DNA of 64,000 nucleotides from an uncultured Nitrosomonas sp. (GCA_949281375.1 CASDLT010000034.1:1-64000); one strand, 5' to 3'; counted from the stretch's first letter, positions 49,951-58,978 are shown. Notes: generated by a model from the letters alone, not told the origin. Numbers and translations are program-made.

Positions 49951-50147
49951 CGGAAGCCACGGTTTTTACCATATATATACACAGGATGATGCAGTAGTGC
50001 TGGTGGGTATGAATATGACGGCAGATCTCGCTTGAAAGATTTATGGAGGAGCAGATTATTCCCTCTGATCAATAATCTGTCAGAAATTTCTTGGGTCAGT
50101 CAAGCGAGATCTGCCGTTCTGACTCCTTATGACAAGCAGGAGGATGT

Positions 50148-50450
50148 ATGAATGCGAATTCCCGCGATGTTAATCAATGTCAATGCGAACGGCTTGCTCC
50201 TGCGTTAAATCGATTGTTGGAAAGCTGCATTGAAATCAAGACGACCAATACCAAGATTCTGGCCGAATATCTCTGCCGTTCTCCCGCGACCATACGCACT
50301 CAATTTCAGCGGATTCTTATCCTGATGGATGTGCATTGTCGGTACGAAGCATTGCGTAAAGCGGAAGAAAAGGGATGGGTTCGGTGCGGATGCCGACCAT
50401 CCTCTGGTGCTGGGTTTGCCGATACGAAACAGTACGGTCAAATACAGTGA
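50148..50450 (+). CDS. Small LuxR-like helix-turn-helix protein
   Basis: The 100-residue protein resembles an isolated DNA-binding domain of the LuxR type: TNTKILAEYLCRSPATIRTQ would be the helix-turn-helix, and FQRILILMDVHCRYEALRKA the dimer helix with the usual H-RYEA pattern, followed by GWV. No receiver or ligand domain is attached. AGGAGG lies upstream of the ATG. A strong hairpin follows. Its targets are unknown, with the truncated FG-GAP gene directly upstream. Confidence 0.65.
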   Translation: MNANSRDVNQCQCERLAPALNRLLESCIEIKTTNTKILAEYLCRSPATIRTQFQRILILMDVHCRYEALRKAEEKGWVRCGCRPSSGAGFADTKQYGQIQ

Positions 50451-50479
50451 GTCGAACGCAAGGTGACGATGTGATGACT

Positions 50480-50512
50480 GCAAGCAGTGCTGGTTGAGCC
50501 AGCGCTGCTTGC
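50480..50512. terminator. Strong hairpin between convergent genes
   Basis: GCAAGCAGTGCTGG and CCAGCGCTGCTTGC pair over 14 bases with one G-T wobble and a 5-base loop, followed by TGTTCTTT. It lies between the HTH gene and the leftward gene ending at 50548 and may terminate both. Confidence 0.7.
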
Positions 50513-50547
50513 TGTTCTTTAAGATTTACACTTTCGAATTTCCAATG

Positions 50548-51933
50548 TCAGTGGCGTCGGTGACCTATGCGTTCCAGCAGGAAAAATTCAGATCGGCTGA
50601 AGAAATTGGGGCCGGCGTAACCCAGTATGTTTCCGCGATTATTGATGGCTTGAGGAAATATTCCAAGATCGGCAGGCTCACCCGTCACCAGATCGGCTAG
50701 ATTGAGCCGCACGCCTGGCTTGGGTACAAGATAGCTGTTTCGAAATTCGGTCAGCGGCCTTGTTATGAAGGTGATCAGGATTTCGTTGTGGTCATTGAAT
50801 AAAAGCACGTTACTGACCGTGGGGATTTCAGGAGTTCCTTCGACGAAATAAGTGTGAAATTTCCCTTTTTCATCCCATATGCCGATTCGCTCGGTGCCTC
50901 CTCCTACAAACGAGTAACCCAGCACGTAGCCGCGATTATTAATGCCCATCGCCCAGGCATCGGGTTCGGTTGGCAGCGGTTCAAGCATGATAGTCTGTTT
51001 TTTGCGAGGATCATGGCGGAAGCCCCTATAACCAACTCCGTCAATAAAGGTAGTGCCGGAAATTATTTCCTTGTTGTTCATGCTCACTCTGGATGGCGGT
51101 GGAATATCCGGCCCGAAATCCAGTGGTGTCATCTGGCCTTTTTTGTAAAGCATCAGTTTCGAATTAAAATTCTCATCCAGAGAAGAAATGATTGCTACAT
51201 CGGAATCATTGAGGGTTATTAGCTCGCTGGAGATTTCTCCCGGCAAACGGGGAATCAAGTGAATTTCATCATCATAAAACAAGGCAGCCTGAGTAAAGAA
51301 ATTCTCGAAATCGGTAACGATGAAGCCACCAAGAGTACCGCGGGCATTGGCTCTACTCACGTTAAATCCTTTTGAGTTTGGTAGCATGATTACGGTTTCC
51401 TCCTTGAATACCGCAGCGAAGGCTGTAAAAAAAGGGGGGCCATCAAAGAATTCGGTAAAAGCTGTGCCATACACCTTGTCATTATTTTTTAACGAAACAG
51501 GATCGAAGAGCACTATTTCGGGTGTGGCTATCGGAATACTATTGAGGTGATATTGGGGGGCCTGGGGCTTATCAGAGGTACCTGAGCTTTTACCGGAAAA
51601 TGCAGTAGCAGTATTGGCCGGATTTTCCAAGGGTTGAAATTTATCAGGATATTTTTCAGCCATTCTGGCATAGACCGAAGCGGGAAGATGCTTCACTTGC
51701 CCGATCAGGCACGGATTGATGGTGTTCGCTCCCTGCAGCCGATGAGTCTTCGCAGTGGCTAGGATGGTTTCCCTGTTGAGCTGCTCGCTTCTGACAAATT
51801 TCATCGAGCCTTGTTGTCTCGAAATACACCCCATTTCATTGCCGGGGTCTGCTAGCACCATTCCGAAAGGGAAAAGGAATGCAGCCATTATTCCCATGAG
51901 AGTTGAGATAAATTGCTTACTGGTATTATTCAT
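50548..51933 (-). CDS. Secreted protein with HAF-like repeats
   Basis: After a signal peptide (MGIMAAFLFPFGMVLA) the 461-residue protein contains several units resembling HAF repeats, which pair a hydrophobic strand with a phrase like INNRGYVLGYS or INNRGNILGYAG; degenerate ones are LNDSDVAIISS, MNNKEIISGTT and FNDHNEILITF. These build a beta-propeller-like exported protein of unknown role. AAGGAAA lies just before the ATG. The family name is by pattern only. Confidence 0.65.
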   Translation of the reverse strand: MNNTSKQFISTLMGIMAAFLFPFGMVLADPGNEMGCISRQQGSMKFVRSEQLNRETILATAKTHRLQGANTINPCLIGQVKHLPASVYARMAEKYPDKFQPLENPANTATAFSGKSSGTSDKPQAPQYHLNSIPIATPEIVLFDPVSLKNNDKVYGTAFTEFFDGPPFFTAFAAVFKEETVIMLPNSKGFNVSRANARGTLGGFIVTDFENFFTQAALFYDDEIHLIPRLPGEISSELITLNDSDVAIISSLDENFNSKLMLYKKGQMTPLDFGPDIPPPSRVSMNNKEIISGTTFIDGVGYRGFRHDPRKKQTIMLEPLPTEPDAWAMGINNRGYVLGYSFVGGGTERIGIWDEKGKFHTYFVEGTPEIPTVSNVLLFNDHNEILITFITRPLTEFRNSYLVPKPGVRLNLADLVTGEPADLGIFPQAINNRGNILGYAGPNFFSRSEFFLLERIGHRRH

Positions 51934-52364
51934 GATGATTTCCTTTTTTAATGATCAGTCAATCGCAGTCGCTGTTTCCAACCGCTGTACCAACGCTGAA
52001 ATGGAATCGAACGATCCATTGTTCATTACTTGAACGTCGCATGGATCATGCTAAGAAAATCACCACGCATGGACAATACTGCAAATGCATACATTTTCGA
52101 GTAAGTGCCGGAATTCCGGCATATTTGATGCGAGTACCCGAAATTTTAAAAGAAGGAAAATCGTCCAGGATGAGCTTAAATCGGCAAGTAAGCTGTAAAT
52201 CGCTACGATCGAAGGAGTGTCCTTTTCAGAACTTGGCAGGGACCATGAAATTAGGGAAACAGTCAAGCTCAGAAGTTTTTAATTCTGCAGCATTTTTCGA
52301 TGTGCTACAAAAAGAGATACGGGCTTCTGAGGTTCTGCGCTCCGCATGAAGTTTTTCTGCTCAG
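51934..52364. other. Intergenic region
   Basis: These 431 bases follow the start of the HAF-like gene. Frames at 51951-52349 (+) and 52060-52266 (-) overlap each other and have no ribosome site or known domain. A perfect palindrome TGCCGGAATTCCGGCA lies near 52107. I see no convincing gene. Confidence 0.4.
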
Positions 52365-53228
52365 CTACCCATTGATGACTTCACCTCCGTTCGGATGCAG
52401 TACCTGACCTGACATGTAGCTGGCATCTTCGGACGCCAAGAACAGAAAGCAGGGAGCGACCTCATTTGGCATGCCCGCGCGTTTCATCGGCGAATCGCTG
52501 CCGAATTCCGATACTTTTTCGGGATCGAACGATGAGGCAATCAGCGGCGTCCAGATCGGGCCGGGAGCGACGGCGTTGACGCGTATGCCTTTATCGACGA
52601 GGTTGAGCGCGAGACTCCTTGTGAACGTGACAATCGCGCCTTTGGTGGATGAATAATCGAGCAGATGAGGACTGCCGCGATAGGCGGTGACAGACGTGGT
52701 ATTAATGATGCAACTGCCTTTTTTTAGGTGGGGCAGGGCGTACTTCGTCAGCCAGAAGTAAGAAAAAAAATTCGCGTTGAAGGTGTAGATCAATTGTTCG
52801 GTCGAGATATCCATGAGCGATTTGGTTTCCCAATGAAGGGCGGCATTGTTGATCAGAATATCCAGTTTGCCGAATTGCTTGATGGTTTTTTCGACGGTGG
52901 TTTTACAGTTGGTTTCTTCTCCGAGATCGCCTTTGATCAACAAACAGGATGTTCCAAAAGCGCCGATTTCTTGTTGGGTTTGCGCGGCATCGTCCGTTTC
53001 GCTCAAATACGCAATGGCAATGTCAGCGCCTTCTTTGGCAAACAGAAGCGATACTGCCTTGCCAATGCCACTGTCGCCGCCGGTGATCAGGCATACTTTG
53101 CCGGTGAGTTTCCCGGTTGGGGGATAGTGTCTTGGCTGGGTGTCGGCGGGAGGATTGAGTTCATCTTCCGAGCCAGGCCGATCTTGTTGTTGGGGCGGGC
53201 GAACGGGTTTCTTTTCATTCTTTTCCAT
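52365..53228 (-). CDS. SDR family oxidoreductase (YhdG/YghA-type)
   Basis: An NAD(P)-dependent short-chain dehydrogenase. A Pro/Gln-rich lead of about 38 residues precedes the Rossmann fold: LITGGDSGIGKAVSLLFA near residue 47, NNAALHW near 125, the catalytic Tyr and Lys in YSSTKGAIVTF near 195, and VNAVAPGPIWTPLI. The long N-terminus and APGPIWTPLI are typical of the stress-linked YghA/general stress protein 39 group. The substrate is unknown. AAAGGA lies before the ATG. Confidence 0.9.
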   Translation of the reverse strand: MEKNEKKPVRPPQQQDRPGSEDELNPPADTQPRHYPPTGKLTGKVCLITGGDSGIGKAVSLLFAKEGADIAIAYLSETDDAAQTQQEIGAFGTSCLLIKGDLGEETNCKTTVEKTIKQFGKLDILINNAALHWETKSLMDISTEQLIYTFNANFFSYFWLTKYALPHLKKGSCIINTTSVTAYRGSPHLLDYSSTKGAIVTFTRSLALNLVDKGIRVNAVAPGPIWTPLIASSFDPEKVSEFGSDSPMKRAGMPNEVAPCFLFLASEDASYMSGQVLHPNGGEVING

Positions 53229-53308
53229 GACAGCTATCCTTTGTAAAAATAAAGAGCGCAGAACAAGCGCAGGGTTCCGGCTTGCTGGCTTCTAATGAGC
53301 CATTCCCG

Positions 53309-53611
53309 TCACTTGACCACGATTTTGTTGTCGATGCGCTTGACCTCGGGGTTCTGCTGCGCAATGGTGGACGCGAGTTTGCGCTGCTGGTCGTTATCGA
53401 CGAAGCCGCTTAGCACGATCAACCCATCGCTGGCCTTGACTTGTATGGCTGCGGCATTCAAGTTGTCATTCTCGATGAGCTTGGCCCGTATATTCATAGC
53501 TAGAATTGAATCCGGATCGGGTTGCTCCTGCTGTCGAAAAGACAGCGATGAGCATCCCACAATGAAAAAGACCGGAATCAGAATGGCAACAATCAATTGA
53601 TGAGTTTTCAT
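53309..53611 (-). CDS. BON domain lipoprotein
   Basis: The 100-residue protein has a lipoprotein signal (LIPVFFIVGC, Cys 20) and one BON domain: SILAMNIRAKLIENDNLNAAAI, VKASDGLIVLSGFVDNDQQR, VKRIDNKIVV. BON domains bind phospholipid surfaces and are found in OsmY-like envelope stress proteins. The ATG overlaps the AsmA-family stop by 4 bases. Confidence 0.9.
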   Translation of the reverse strand: MKTHQLIVAILIPVFFIVGCSSLSFRQQEQPDPDSILAMNIRAKLIENDNLNAAAIQVKASDGLIVLSGFVDNDQQRKLASTIAQQNPEVKRIDNKIVVK

Positions 53612-55584
53612 TTTTTATGTTCCTTTTTGTCTTTACCTTTATCTTTAAGGGATTCGTCCTTGACATGCTTTTCCAGTGTCGCGCAGTGCGCATTGATGGG
53701 GTGTTTATCGTTCTTTTCTTTTTGCATCAGTGCATATAGGCTGACAACCGGTGCGGTAGGAAGTAAGGCCAATGACACCGCGCCCCGAACAATGGCGGTG
53801 GCGCCGGGCGTAAAAGTAGGTTCTTTGAAGGTGCCTTCGATATGCAACGGTGCGCGCGCAGAAAATATACTTAAATCCTTGGGATGAGGATCGATGACCA
53901 TGTCGAGCTGTTCCTGCCTGAGATTAATCGAACCTGATCCGATGAAGATCGTATCTTCGGTATCGATGAGCAATTTACCGATCGTGATGAGACCATTTTT
54001 GGTCGGAAGGTCGACGAACGCGCAATTGATTTCGGTGTTACTTTCCTTGTCGAACAGGGCGACAAGCGCTTCTCCCAGATCCAGACCGGAAAGTTCTACC
54101 AGCAGGTCATCCAGTTTCCCTCCGGTCATCAGCATCAGCATGCCACCATCAGCCGACGAGAACATGGTGGCGAGTGAATTACCTTTGAGCCAGTAAATGG
54201 CTTTGCCTCCAATGATGCCTGCGCTCTGGGATGAAATATCCCAGCGCTTCAGAATCTCTTTCAAACGAAGGTGATGTATTTCAGTTTCGATTTTAGTCTG
54301 AACTGGCTGTGCGCTCGCATCGATATCGACATGGGAAAGAATTCTGCCGTGCGCAACGCCAAAATCGAGGGGTGAAAGTTTGAGATGGCCATTCTGGATG
54401 ACCAGATGCATCTTGAGGTTATCAATTGGCAAATCGGTTTGAATGGCGGAACTGGTGAACTTGATATCGACGTGAAGGTTTTCGAGCTTTTTGAAATCGA
54501 TGGGCTTGTCCGGTATCGCATTCTTGCTGGCGGCCTGTTTCCTGGCCTCGCGCTTTTGAGCAGGGGAAGCCGTTTCTCCAGGGCGTGTATCGGGCGCTAA
54601 GCCAAGCATGGGGCCGAAATCATCCAGATCAATCTTTTTTGACAAAAGATCGGCTTTTACAAACGGTTGTTTTCCCGCTAGATCAATACTGATTTTTCCC
54701 TTCAGATCACTATCGCCTATGGTGCCGCTAAAGTTTGTGATTTCCCAGCCCTTGTCGCGATCATTCAAATTGCCTCTGACACGGTACGGTGGCAGGTCAG
54801 GCAACGGAATTCCGCTGATATTGGATAAATGAGCAGGGCTGGATCCACTGACTGCAAATTCCAGATTCATGTCCTTTAATTTCAAGGGTTGCAGAGCAGT
54901 ACCGGCTACTTTGATAATAGTGCTGCCTGCCTGTAAGGCAGCAGAAAGGGGAAATTCCTGCTTGGCTGCTCTCAGTGCCACTAAAGGCCCTGAATTGAGA
55001 GTTAAATTGAATTGATCGCCCTTGATGACGCCGGTTGCTTTGACATGCAGATTGTCTGCGCCATGTTGTAATGTTTCCCGGGTTTCGATATGAGCTTCTA
55101 TCGCGGTATCTTTTCTATCGCGGAATAATACCGTGCCTGTTTCGATTCTTAATCGCTCGACATTCACCGGCATCGGATCTTTTTTGGATTGTTGATCAAG
55201 GAAAGGAAAATCCCAGTTATTTTCGGTGGTGGAATATTTTTCCAGCACCAGCTTAGGCTGGATGAGGATAACATCGGGAATGACGATATGGCCCTTGAGA
55301 ATCTCCAGAACATCGAGATTCACGCCGAGTTCATCCACTGTCGCCATATAGGGAAACTGACTGGAAGGTACGTTAGCCAATCTGATATGCCGGATGCGAA
55401 GGCGCGGAACCATCGACCACTCAATCGTCAAATCTCCGTTTATCGTCAGGGTACGATCAATGCGTGCGCTGATATGATGCGCCAGTAGATCGCGGCTCCA
55501 CTTTGACGTGAGCGCAAAATGGCCGACGATCAGCAGTATTGCGACGATCAACAGGGCAATAACGATAAATTTCAGAATTTTCAT
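53608..55584 (-). CDS. AsmA family protein
   Basis: AsmA-like proteins are anchored by one N-terminal segment (VIALLIVAILLIVGHFAL) and extend a long beta-groove through the periplasm, thought to move phospholipids to the outer membrane. Family traits are ISARIDRTLTINGDLTIEWS, LRIRHIRLANVPSS, and the C-terminal ADGGMLMLMTGGKLDDLLVE with INLRQEQLDMVIDPHPKD in sequence. The length is 658 residues. A basic Lys/Asp-rich tail ends the protein. It is followed by the coupled BON lipoprotein. Confidence 0.88.
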   Translation of the reverse strand: MKILKFIVIALLIVAILLIVGHFALTSKWSRDLLAHHISARIDRTLTINGDLTIEWSMVPRLRIRHIRLANVPSSQFPYMATVDELGVNLDVLEILKGHIVIPDVILIQPKLVLEKYSTTENNWDFPFLDQQSKKDPMPVNVERLRIETGTVLFRDRKDTAIEAHIETRETLQHGADNLHVKATGVIKGDQFNLTLNSGPLVALRAAKQEFPLSAALQAGSTIIKVAGTALQPLKLKDMNLEFAVSGSSPAHLSNISGIPLPDLPPYRVRGNLNDRDKGWEITNFSGTIGDSDLKGKISIDLAGKQPFVKADLLSKKIDLDDFGPMLGLAPDTRPGETASPAQKREARKQAASKNAIPDKPIDFKKLENLHVDIKFTSSAIQTDLPIDNLKMHLVIQNGHLKLSPLDFGVAHGRILSHVDIDASAQPVQTKIETEIHHLRLKEILKRWDISSQSAGIIGGKAIYWLKGNSLATMFSSADGGMLMLMTGGKLDDLLVELSGLDLGEALVALFDKESNTEINCAFVDLPTKNGLITIGKLLIDTEDTIFIGSGSINLRQEQLDMVIDPHPKDLSIFSARAPLHIEGTFKEPTFTPGATAIVRGAVSLALLPTAPVVSLYALMQKEKNDKHPINAHCATLEKHVKDESLKDKGKDKKEHKK

Positions 55585-55712
55585 AATTCAGGAGCTATTT
55601 ATGGTCAGCCATGGCTTTGAACATGGCGCATTTATTGACGTCGCATGCTGATAAATGCCGCTGGCCGAGCTTTGCTGCGATCGAGATGCTTTGCTTTCAA
55701 TGACCGCGTGGG

Positions 55713-55886
55713 TCATGGTTCATCCGGTGGGGAGTGCCGGGCGACGAAAAAGAAAAGAATGCCCATGATCAATCCCAGCCAGAAAGTGATCCACGCAATT
55801 TCAGTTGCGATTCCTGCTACCCCGGTCAAGCCTAATGCGCCTGCCACAAGCCCTATGATCAAAAATGTGAATGCCCAGAAAAACAT
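55713..55886 (-). CDS. DUF1328 small membrane protein
   Basis: The 57-residue product starts at ATG 55886, with AAGGAG just upstream. Two membrane segments, FFWAFTFLIIGLVAGALGL and AWITFWLGLIMGILFFFVA, are separated by the short TGVAGIATEI, the DUF1328 (UPF0391) pattern; it ends in ARHSPPDEP. Such peptides are often found with stress genes. Its function is unknown. A longer rightward frame over the same bases lacks family features. Confidence 0.85.
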   Translation of the reverse strand: MFFWAFTFLIIGLVAGALGLTGVAGIATEIAWITFWLGLIMGILFFFVARHSPPDEP

Positions 55887-55952
55887 TCCATTCTCCTTGA
55901 AAAAATCTTTACCGGGAGGGTTTGCAGCTCACGCTATGATGTCGTCCTGCTT

Positions 55953-56276
55953 TCATGGGGTTGCTCGCGTGAAATGATTCAGGGCATCCTTTGATGCGGT
56001 ACGCGCAGCCTCGACATTGCCGGCCCTGGCTTCCTTGAGAGCATTGTCCAGACATTGCAGGCCTTGTTCCCTATGACTGCTACGTACTTTTTCACCACTT
56101 GCCAATGATGCTTGCTGTTTTGCTTCCTCGGCTTTTTCTATCAGTGTTTTTGCATCCCGCGCATACAATGCCGCTTCAGAATATTGCATGGCTTGTTCGA
56201 GATGACTGCGCGTGCCGGCTACTGCATTGGTGGTCAGAAGTGTTAACGCGGCTAGGCTCCATAACAGAATGTTCAT
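55953..56276 (-). CDS. SmbP-like small helical protein
   Basis: The 107-residue product has a signal peptide (LLWSLAALTLLTTNAVAG) and a two-helix layout of repeated heptads: HLEQAMQYSEAALYARDA, AEEAKQQASLAS, QGLQCLDNALKEARAGN, ASKDALNHFTRA. This layout follows SmbP, the copper-binding periplasmic protein of Nitrosomonas europaea, but most of the histidines that bind metal in SmbP are missing here. It may be a structural relative without the same metal capacity. ATG 56276 has GGAG upstream. Confidence 0.7.
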   Translation of the reverse strand: MNILLWSLAALTLLTTNAVAGTRSHLEQAMQYSEAALYARDAKTLIEKAEEAKQQASLASGEKVRSSHREQGLQCLDNALKEARAGNVEAARTASKDALNHFTRATP

Positions 56277-56366
56277 TTTCTTTCTCCTTTGGAAATCATG
56301 ACAAAGATGCCGGCGTTGTTGCTTGCCGGCATCGAGAGTCAAGCAGGCATGATGCGGTGTGTGTAT

Positions 56367-56714
56367 TTATTGTTTTTTATCAGCACCCGAATAAGCATTC
56401 GGGATCTTTTCGTTCGGGGTTGTTGCGCTTTGCGAGGTATTACCTGCTTCCTCATTGTTGGCCCGGTCAGCCAGGGTTTTAATTTCGCCCGGATCCCGAT
56501 CACGGGGGCCGGAAGGATCGGTTCCGCCTTCTTCATTCCCGTGACGCGATTCGCCGGATGTCTGGTCTGCTTTGCCAATGCCCACGCCGTCATCCTGCAT
56601 TGATTTATCGTGTGGTTGAGCAGCAAGTAGCGGCGTGCTGGATAGTAAAAAAATTCCAACAATGCCCAAGGATGTCAACAGATTTTGCCAAGAGTTTTTT
56701 TTCGTTGTGTTCAT
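56367..56714 (-). CDS. Secreted polar protein of unknown function
   Basis: The 115-residue product has a signal peptide (LGIVGIFLLSSTPLLAA) and a mature part that is polar and probably disordered (DDGVGIGKADQTSGESRHG, DPSGPRDRDPGE). AGGAGA lies just before the ATG at 56714. No family is recognised. It sits between the SmbP-like and PepSY genes on the same strand. Confidence 0.65.
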   Translation of the reverse strand: MNTTKKNSWQNLLTSLGIVGIFLLSSTPLLAAQPHDKSMQDDGVGIGKADQTSGESRHGNEEGGTDPSGPRDRDPGEIKTLADRANNEEAGNTSQSATTPNEKIPNAYSGADKKQ

Positions 56715-56764
56715 TTTAATTTCTCCTATTGATGATTGATAACATGCTACAAATTCAATTTTCA

Positions 56765-57046
56765 TTAATCTTTATCCATTGAAATCAATGTGCCGTTTTC
56801 ATCGACTTTGAATTCGAATTCCTTACCATCTGCCTGCTTGACTTCGACTTCATAGACGAGCTTGCCGTCCGATTTTTCTTGTTCGATACTGTCAATTTTG
56901 CCCCCTTGGGCATGCTGGTTGATGGCTTCCTGAACTTTTGGCGGTAGAGAAGTTAATTCGACATCTTTATCGAATATTCCTGCCCAGCTCAGTGAACTTA
57001 CAGAAAGCAGCAGGATTGATCCTGCGAATAGTGATCGAATTTTCAT
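56765..57046 (-). CDS. PepSY domain secreted protein
   Basis: A signal peptide (SLFAGSILLLSVSSLSWA) precedes one PepSY-like domain of about 70 residues: SLPPKVQEAINQHA, KIDSIEQEKSDGKLVYEVEV, EFEFKVDENGTLI. The pattern of a short helix, then strands with a G-K-VYEVE core, is typical of PepSY proteins in the periplasm. AAGGAG lies just before the ATG. Its ligand is unknown. Confidence 0.85.
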   Translation of the reverse strand: MKIRSLFAGSILLLSVSSLSWAGIFDKDVELTSLPPKVQEAINQHAQGGKIDSIEQEKSDGKLVYEVEVKQADGKEFEFKVDENGTLISMDKD

Positions 57047-57079
57047 GGTATCTATCTCCTTGTGTTGATATGGGTGGGT

Positions 57080-57280
57080 TTATTGCTGGTCTATCCAGGC
57101 ATGTGCCGCTTCTTCGGCATCGGCGAGGGCTTCTTCTTCACTGCCTGCGGGATCCGAAAAACTTTCATACACGACGACGCCTTCTTCATCCATGATGCGG
57201 TAACGTCCGTTCCAGTCACCGCTTACGCTATCGAGTTCACCACTGATAATGATGGTGTAGTCTTTGTACTGTATGGCCAT
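57080..57280 (-). CDS. Small acidic protein of unknown function
   Basis: The 66-residue soluble product contains YKDYTIIISGELDSVSGDWNG, in two strands, and an acidic Ala/Glu-rich helix (SEEEALADAEEAAHAW). ATG 57280 is supported by AAGGAA 7 bases before it. The pattern (a short antiparallel sheet then a helix) suggests a small compact domain, but I cannot name it. Confidence 0.65.
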   Translation of the reverse strand: MAIQYKDYTIIISGELDSVSGDWNGRYRIMDEEGVVVYESFSDPAGSEEEALADAEEAAHAWIDQQ

Positions 57281-57314
57281 GTTAATTTCCTTACACGTTA
57301 CCGCCAATGGCGAT

Positions 57315-58628
57315 TTAATATTTTTTGTCTGAAGAGTTTTTTGCGCCTGCGGTGTCAAGCAGATTGGGCGATTTCATGGCCAATTGAGCACCGCTGATGC
57401 AAGCGAGCAAGCCGATCAAATAGCTCAGGAAGATGACCCATAACAAGCCTGCGGCGTAATCCTTGGCATCATTCATCTTCTTCTCCAATTCCTTTGCTGC
57501 TTGTTCCGATTTTTGTTTGGCCGCGTTGATCAGCTTGTCGATATCTGCCTCGTCGATATCAAAATGATTGGTAATGATGCCTTTGGCGCGTTTTTCATCA
57601 CCTTGAATCAGCGCGATCGCCACTGCCATCAGAACCTGAGGATCGATTTTTTCGATTGCACGATCAACTGAACGCGCGTTTGTGGAATGATGAGCAGAAT
57701 GGGAATAGGATTTGGAAACGGATTGTGAATCCGATTTTTCCTTTGAAATTTCCTTGTCTTCTCGAGAATGGCTTTCGGCTCGTGTAGAGGGTTGTCCTTC
57801 ACGACCTTCTTTAGATTCGTCATCGCTGGCGTCATCGGTTCTGGCAGCGTTTTCATCGTCGTTATCACGACCATCCCGATGGTTTGAAGCGTCATCCGAT
57901 CGGGCAGTCGTCGATGGCGCATCATCGTTACTTGCCTGATAGGTAGCTGAAGATTGTGAAGAATCCTGGTCTTTGGATTGATTCTGGCCTGATCCATTTG
58001 ATCCATTGTGAGTGGAGTTTTTCGCGCCGGATTCTTCTGTGGCATCTTTTGCGGCTTGTCGCGCCTTGTCGAGCGCCTTATTGAGGTCCTGCTTCAATGA
58101 ACCAGTCAATGGATGCAAGAAAGCGGCTAATTGAGAAGAGCCTATGTCCTTATGCCCTGCCGTCATATGGTCGCCAGCCATCATCGAAACTGCCTGCGCG
58201 CCGGTGGAAGTCACTGATTTGGCAGCACCGGCAGCGGCATTCATGATTCCCGATACACCTATCGCGCTGAATATGATGCCGATAATGATAGTGCACGACC
58301 ATAACACCACGCCATGCAACAATCCCGTTGATTTGTCGGTTCTTCCCGACACTTTGCCAGCAAGAAATCCGCCCAGGAAATAAGTCGCTACGACAGTTGC
58401 CAGAATCCAGACTGTTGCAGCCGTTCCCAATGCAGCCGTTTTTGATGAAACATCGCTCTCATGCAGATTATGAACATCTGCAATACTCATACCGATCGCT
58501 GAACCGAGGGTGAACAATAACCACCCTAGCGCCAGAATAAAAACGAGGCCGGATAAAATCGAACCCCAATTAATTGTCAGTCCCGGTTGAGCATAACTGA
58601 CGGGTAATGCATCTTTGCTGATGGCCAT
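57315..58628 (-). CDS. Multi-pass membrane protein with a long disordered loop
   Basis: Four membrane segments are likely: INWGSILSGLVFILALGWLL, TAATVWILATVVATYFLGG, GVVLWSCTIIIGIIFSAIGV, and AAGLLWVIFLSYLIGLLACI near the end. Between the third and last lies a region of over 200 residues, first Ala-rich (residues 110-200), then very polar (Ser, Asp, Asn, Arg). A helical segment (VLMAVAIALIQGDEKRAKGII) precedes the last membrane segment. Family not recognised beyond a general similarity to YrzE-like proteins. AAGGAG lies before the ATG. Confidence 0.65.
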   Translation of the reverse strand: MAISKDALPVSYAQPGLTINWGSILSGLVFILALGWLLFTLGSAIGMSIADVHNLHESDVSSKTAALGTAATVWILATVVATYFLGGFLAGKVSGRTDKSTGLLHGVVLWSCTIIIGIIFSAIGVSGIMNAAAGAAKSVTSTGAQAVSMMAGDHMTAGHKDIGSSQLAAFLHPLTGSLKQDLNKALDKARQAAKDATEESGAKNSTHNGSNGSGQNQSKDQDSSQSSATYQASNDDAPSTTARSDDASNHRDGRDNDDENAARTDDASDDESKEGREGQPSTRAESHSREDKEISKEKSDSQSVSKSYSHSAHHSTNARSVDRAIEKIDPQVLMAVAIALIQGDEKRAKGIITNHFDIDEADIDKLINAAKQKSEQAAKELEKKMNDAKDYAAGLLWVIFLSYLIGLLACISGAQLAMKSPNLLDTAGAKNSSDKKY

Positions 58629-58774
58629 GCCATTCTCCTTCGATAGTGTCTTCTTCCGTTTTCATGACGTGGAATGCGTACGATGAAATTTTGAAGCGGT
58701 TATTCTTTGTTAATAGGCTGAGAAATTTTGAAAGGGAGTGGGGGTGTGTAACTCCCGATGTGCAGAATGCGAGT

Positions 58775-58978
58775 TCAGCGTTCGCAGCGTTTGGAAAAAT
58801 CGTCCACCTGCTGTTGAGCTTCTTCTTTAGTGATGCCATAACGCGTCTGCACTTTGCCTACAAGCTCTTCCCGTTTTCCTTCGATGACGTCAAGATCATC
58901 ATTGGTTAATTTGCCCCATTGCTGTTGAACTTTACCGGTCATTTGTTTCCAGTTGCCTGCGATTTCGTCCCAGTTCAT
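58775..58978 (-). CDS. CsbD family stress protein
   Basis: The 67-residue protein has the CsbD signature: MNWDEIAGNWKQMTGKVQ, WGKLTNDDLDVIEGKREELVG in sequence, and GITKEEAQQQVDDF. CsbD-like proteins are small helical products induced in general stress. AGGAGA lies just before the ATG. It is the first gene of the leftward stress and envelope run. Confidence 0.95.
   Translation of the reverse strand: MNWDEIAGNWKQMTGKVQQQWGKLTNDDLDVIEGKREELVGKVQTRYGITKEEAQQQVDDFSKRCER

Noticed and set aside
51951-52349. 132-codon rightward frame
   Set aside because: No ribosome site or recognisable domain; overlaps another equally poor frame on the other strand.
55645-55977. 110-codon rightward frame
   Set aside because: The opposite strand encodes a clear DUF1328 peptide with a good ribosome site.
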